Positions 54,416 to 64,000 of a DNA stretch of 64,000 nt are shown here, piece after piece. This DNA comes from Flaviflexus massiliensis (GTDB taxonomy: Bacteria; Actinomycetota; Actinomycetes; Actinomycetales; Actinomycetaceae), in assembly GCF_001375495.1 (NCBI RefSeq), contig NZ_LN831057.1, positions 456,411 through 520,410 on the forward strand, written 5' to 3'. The notes beneath the pieces were generated by a model. The model searched no databases. It was given only the letters and a program-made list of their open reading frames with translations, and had not been told where the DNA came from. Made by a program: the position numbers and the translations under genes. How positions within the stretch are numbered: the first letter of the stretch is position 1; every line of letters begins with the position of its first letter.

Positions 54416-54455
54416 CATCCCACCCTTCCTACATTGGGATCCTGCACGTGGCTAG

Positions 54456-56625
<2,170 letters not shown>

Positions 56626-56627
56626 CG

Positions 56628-57101
56628 ATGGCATACTTCCTCTTCCTCGTGAACCCCAACCTTGCCTACGATCCGTACCCGGATTGGGCGGAGTGGGAAC
56701 CGAAGATCACCCAGGGGATATACCCGGCGAGCAGATGGAACACGGGCAACAGAAGGAACGGAATCACTCCCGGCGACCGAGGTTTCATCGTCAAGGTTGG
56801 TTCCGATCCCCGCGGCCTAGTCGGTGCATGCATTGTGACGTCTGTGGTTCAGTTGGGCCCGCACTGGAACCCGGAGGCCAGGACCGTCGAAACTGGCTAC
56901 GTGGATATTGAGATGAGAGAAGTCATCGATCTGGAGGATCCACTGTCAATGACAGAGTTGAAGATCCTTGGCCCTTCCGTTCAGTGGGCACCCAGGCAGT
57001 CGGGTACAAAGCTTCCGGACGAGGTCGGGGAGCGCCTATGGTCCCTTATCTTCGATGAGATTGACGACGGAGCAGATGAGGCTCCGTGGCATACTTTGTA
57101 A
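56628..57101 (+). CDS. EVE/PUA-like domain protein
   Basis: A 157-aa single-domain protein. MAYFLFLVNPNLAYDPYPDW, the central ITQGIYPASRWNTGNRRNGITPGDRGFIVKVGSDPRGLVGACIVTSVV and WNPEARTVETGYVDIEM resemble the EVE domain of the PUA-like superfamily, which binds modified bases in nucleic acids. It begins 2 nt after the glycosylase stop. Together they may act in DNA base modification or repair. No nuclease domain is attached. Confidence 0.65.
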   Translation: MAYFLFLVNPNLAYDPYPDWAEWEPKITQGIYPASRWNTGNRRNGITPGDRGFIVKVGSDPRGLVGACIVTSVVQLGPHWNPEARTVETGYVDIEMREVIDLEDPLSMTELKILGPSVQWAPRQSGTKLPDEVGERLWSLIFDEIDDGADEAPWHTL

Positions 57102-57130
57102 GAAACATTGGAAAAGGAAAGGTAAAACAC

Positions 57131-58393
57131 GTGTCCCACATTCTCGATGAGCTGCAGGCCAGGGGCCTGATCGCTCAGCACACGGATATTGATGCGCTGC
57201 GGGCGGCAATGGACGAGGGACCGATTACCTATTACTGCGGCTTCGACCCGACCGGACCTTCCCTGCACCACGGACACCTCGTCGCCGTCATTCTCATGCG
57301 GCACCTCCAGAACGCGGGACACAACCCGCTCGTTCTCGTTGGCGGAGCAACCGGACTCATCGGTGACCCCCGCGATTCGGGCGAACGCACCCTCAATGCG
57401 GAAGAGCAGGTGAAGGAATGGACCGACAAGCTGGCAGGTCAGCTCTCCGGCTTCCTCAAGTTCGATGGCGAGAACCGGGCACGGATCGTCAATAACTTTG
57501 ACTGGACCTCGGAACTGTCCGCCATCGATCTGCTCCGCGGACTCGGAAAGTATTTCCGTATGGGAACGATGCTCGCCAAGGACACGGTGGCCCGCCGCCT
57601 GGCCTCGGATGAAGGAATCTCCTACACCGAGTTCTCCTACCAAATCCTCCAGGCCAACGACTTTCTCGAACTCAACCGCCGCTACAACTGCGTCCTCCAA
57701 ACCGGTGGTAATGATCAGTGGGGCAACCTCGTGGGCGGTATGGACCTCATCCACAAGACTGAGGGAAAGTCCGTCCACGTCCTGACCTCGCCGATCATCA
57801 CAAAGTCCGATGGCACCAAATTCGGCAAGACCGAAGGTGGAGCTATTTGGCTCGACCCCACCATGCTCAGCCCGTACGCCTTCTACCAGTTCTGGCTCAA
57901 CACCGCCGATGCTGATGTGGAGCGACTCCTCAAGGTCTTCACCTTTGTTGACCTCGACGAGATTGATGCGATCGTCGCCGAATCCGTCGAGAAGCCTTAC
58001 CTGCGCCTCGGACAGCGCCGCCTGGCAGATGAAGTCACCACCTTTGTGCACGGAGAAGAAGCAACCGAACGCGTCAAGGAAGCATCGGCTGCTCTCTTCG
58101 GAAAGGTCAACCCTACCAACCTGGACGGCGCCACCCTCCGTGACGCAGTCGCTGAACTGCCGTCTGCTCCTGTGACGGTGGGCATGCCCGTCGTGGACCT
58201 GGTCGAAGCACTTGGACTTGAAAAGGGTAAGGGTGCGGCGCGGCGTATTATTTCGGCAGGCGGACTTTCGATCAACTCCGTCAAGGTGGAAGATCCGGAA
58301 GCAGTTATCGCGCAAGAACAGATTCTTCCCGGGGGACTGGTTCTCGTACGCAAGGGCAAGAAGAACCTGGCCGTTGGCCGTCTAGAAAACTAA
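57131..58393 (+). CDS. tyrS: tyrosine--tRNA ligase
   Basis: A 420-aa class I synthetase. The HIGH-type motif is SLHHGHLV (45-52), the tyrosine pocket TYYCGFDPTGP (33-43), and the KMSKS-type loop KSDGTKFGKTEGGAIW near 228-243. A C-terminal S4 RNA-binding domain (about 355-415) contains GAARRIISAGGLSINSVKV. GTG start at 57131 with GGAAAGG 8 nt upstream; 29 nt after the EVE-like gene. Confidence 0.95.
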   Translation: MSHILDELQARGLIAQHTDIDALRAAMDEGPITYYCGFDPTGPSLHHGHLVAVILMRHLQNAGHNPLVLVGGATGLIGDPRDSGERTLNAEEQVKEWTDKLAGQLSGFLKFDGENRARIVNNFDWTSELSAIDLLRGLGKYFRMGTMLAKDTVARRLASDEGISYTEFSYQILQANDFLELNRRYNCVLQTGGNDQWGNLVGGMDLIHKTEGKSVHVLTSPIITKSDGTKFGKTEGGAIWLDPTMLSPYAFYQFWLNTADADVERLLKVFTFVDLDEIDAIVAESVEKPYLRLGQRRLADEVTTFVHGEEATERVKEASAALFGKVNPTNLDGATLRDAVAELPSAPVTVGMPVVDLVEALGLEKGKGAARRIISAGGLSINSVKVEDPEAVIAQEQILPGGLVLVRKGKKNLAVGRLEN

Positions 58394-58779
58394 GCTGATG
58401 AGATGAAAGTGCGTCATATCAACGAAAAGCACGATGGTGGCGCGCCTCACCCTCAACGGAATTGACCTAATGGTGTCGGATCCGTAAAGTTATATCTCGC
58501 CGCGGGGATGCGGAAAACCGATCAGGAAAAACTTCCTGGGTTGAACGCGCCCCAAAGCCGAGTGAGTTGGCCGAGTTACCTCGGACACAGAACTTGACGG
58601 AGAGATCCGCAGGTACTAAGCTCGTGAAACGCCCCTTTCGGCGGAATACCAGTCATTCCAATGGGTGTGGGTTGCTTGTTTTGAATCTCAATAGTGTGTC
58701 GTTTTTTGTTTTTATTGTTTTTTTGTTGATTTCTTTGTTTTGTATTTTTTATTGAGTCTGTTTTCGGATTCTTCTGTTT

Positions 58780-58780
<1 letters not shown>
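58394..58780 (+). promoter_or_regulatory. rRNA operon control region, two promoters
   Basis: P1: TTGACC (58462-58467), 17-nt spacing, TAAAGT (58485-58490). P2: TTGACG (58594-58599), 17-nt spacing, TAAGCT (58617-58622). Downstream 58675-58775 is a very T-rich leader, as expected for antitermination signals before 16S. No gene is seen. Confidence 0.7.
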
Positions 58781-63733
<4,953 letters not shown>

Positions 63734-63875
63734 ACTGTAGAAAACAAAATGTTGTGCTCGATGTTTGTAACGAACCTGTTGTTCGCGTCCACTGTATGGT
63801 TACCACCCAACCCACTCGGGCCCGTGGTAACACGTCATGTAACTAAATATTGTTGTTTGCTGTATTGCTCCGTGT
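63734..63875 (+). other. 23S-5S spacer
   Basis: Contains the 3' strand of the processing stem (63780-63804). No gene. Confidence 0.7.
63780..63804 (+). other. 3' strand of pre-23S processing stem
   Basis: Complement of 60570-60594, see that entry. The outer sequence extends the pairing further. Confidence 0.8.
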
Positions 63876-63998
63876 TTTTGGCGGTGGCTATAGCGGTGGG
63901 GAAACGCCCGGTCTCATTCCGAACCCGGAAGCTAAGCCCACCAGCGCCGATGGTACTGCACTCGGGAGGGTGTGGGAGAGTAGGACACCGCCGCCATT
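63876..63998 (+). rRNA. rrf: 5S ribosomal RNA
   Basis: GGCGGTGGCTATAGCGG start, CCATTCCGAACCCGGAAG-type loop B-C (here CTCATTCCGAACCCGGAAG) and the closing ACACCGCCGCC end pair as in 5S. Essentially complete at the window edge; exact ends are estimated. Confidence 0.93.
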
Positions 63999-64000
63999 TA

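Noticed and set aside
58680..58775. T-rich tract as a terminator of tyrS
   Set aside because: It has no preceding GC stem and lies downstream of the rRNA promoters, so it is more likely part of the rRNA leader.

Overview
The window comes from a high-GC Gram-positive bacterium. The rRNA operon at the right end has an actinobacterial layout: a 16S-23S spacer with no tRNA, a 23S of about 3.1 kb and a typical actinobacterial 5S. Gene content (split arg cluster, GntR/IolR-type inositol locus, many GTG starts, moderate GC) fits the Actinomycetaceae. The genus is not settled; Flaviflexus or a relative is only a guess.

Region 1 (1-24 kb) is a carbohydrate/inositol catabolism island. A GntR regulator sits between a leftward transaldolase-iolG pair and a rightward iolC-aldolase-iolB-iolD operon, followed by iolA, a PfkB sugar kinase, a TSUP exporter and a second IolG-like dehydrogenase. 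Next comes a decayed stretch: a Gfo/Idh pseudogene split by an IS256-family element (9-bp target duplication), a LacI regulator, another dehydrogenase and a broken iolE-like gene. A complete sugar ABC transporter (ATPase, permease, lipoprotein) follows. Six promoters in this island carry the same small palindrome, TGT-N4-ACA with A/T flanks, which suggests one regulon.

Region 2 (24-28 kb) holds two small membrane-protein genes that share a two-hairpin 5' leader with compensatory changes, a wrecked ABC-F gene and a CsbD-like stress protein.

Region 3 (28-38 kb) holds pheST followed by a tightly packed glutamine amidotransferase, a YbdK-type ligase and an SDR. A CorC/HlyC-type membrane protein, a quinone reductase and an AhpD-like protein follow.

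Region 4 (38-58 kb) is arginine biosynthesis: argCJBD-argR-argG, then about 9 kb of unrelated genes, then argF (opposite strand) and argH. The interrupting genes include a secreted HNH nuclease with an Excalibur domain, its broken nuclease-less duplicate, a large protein of helix-turn-helix plus homing-endonuclease-associated repeats, ilvD, and a broken MFS transporter gene translationally coupled to argF. argH is followed by a 3-methyladenine glycosylase, an EVE-like protein and tyrS. argC, argF and ilvD have -10 boxes 6-7 nt before the start codon, so their mRNAs are probably leaderless.

Region 5 (58.4-64 kb) is a complete 16S-23S-5S operon with two good upstream promoters and a long pre-23S processing stem.

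At least five genes carry clear frameshifts or stop codons. This means either real local decay or sequence errors; reads are needed to tell them apart.
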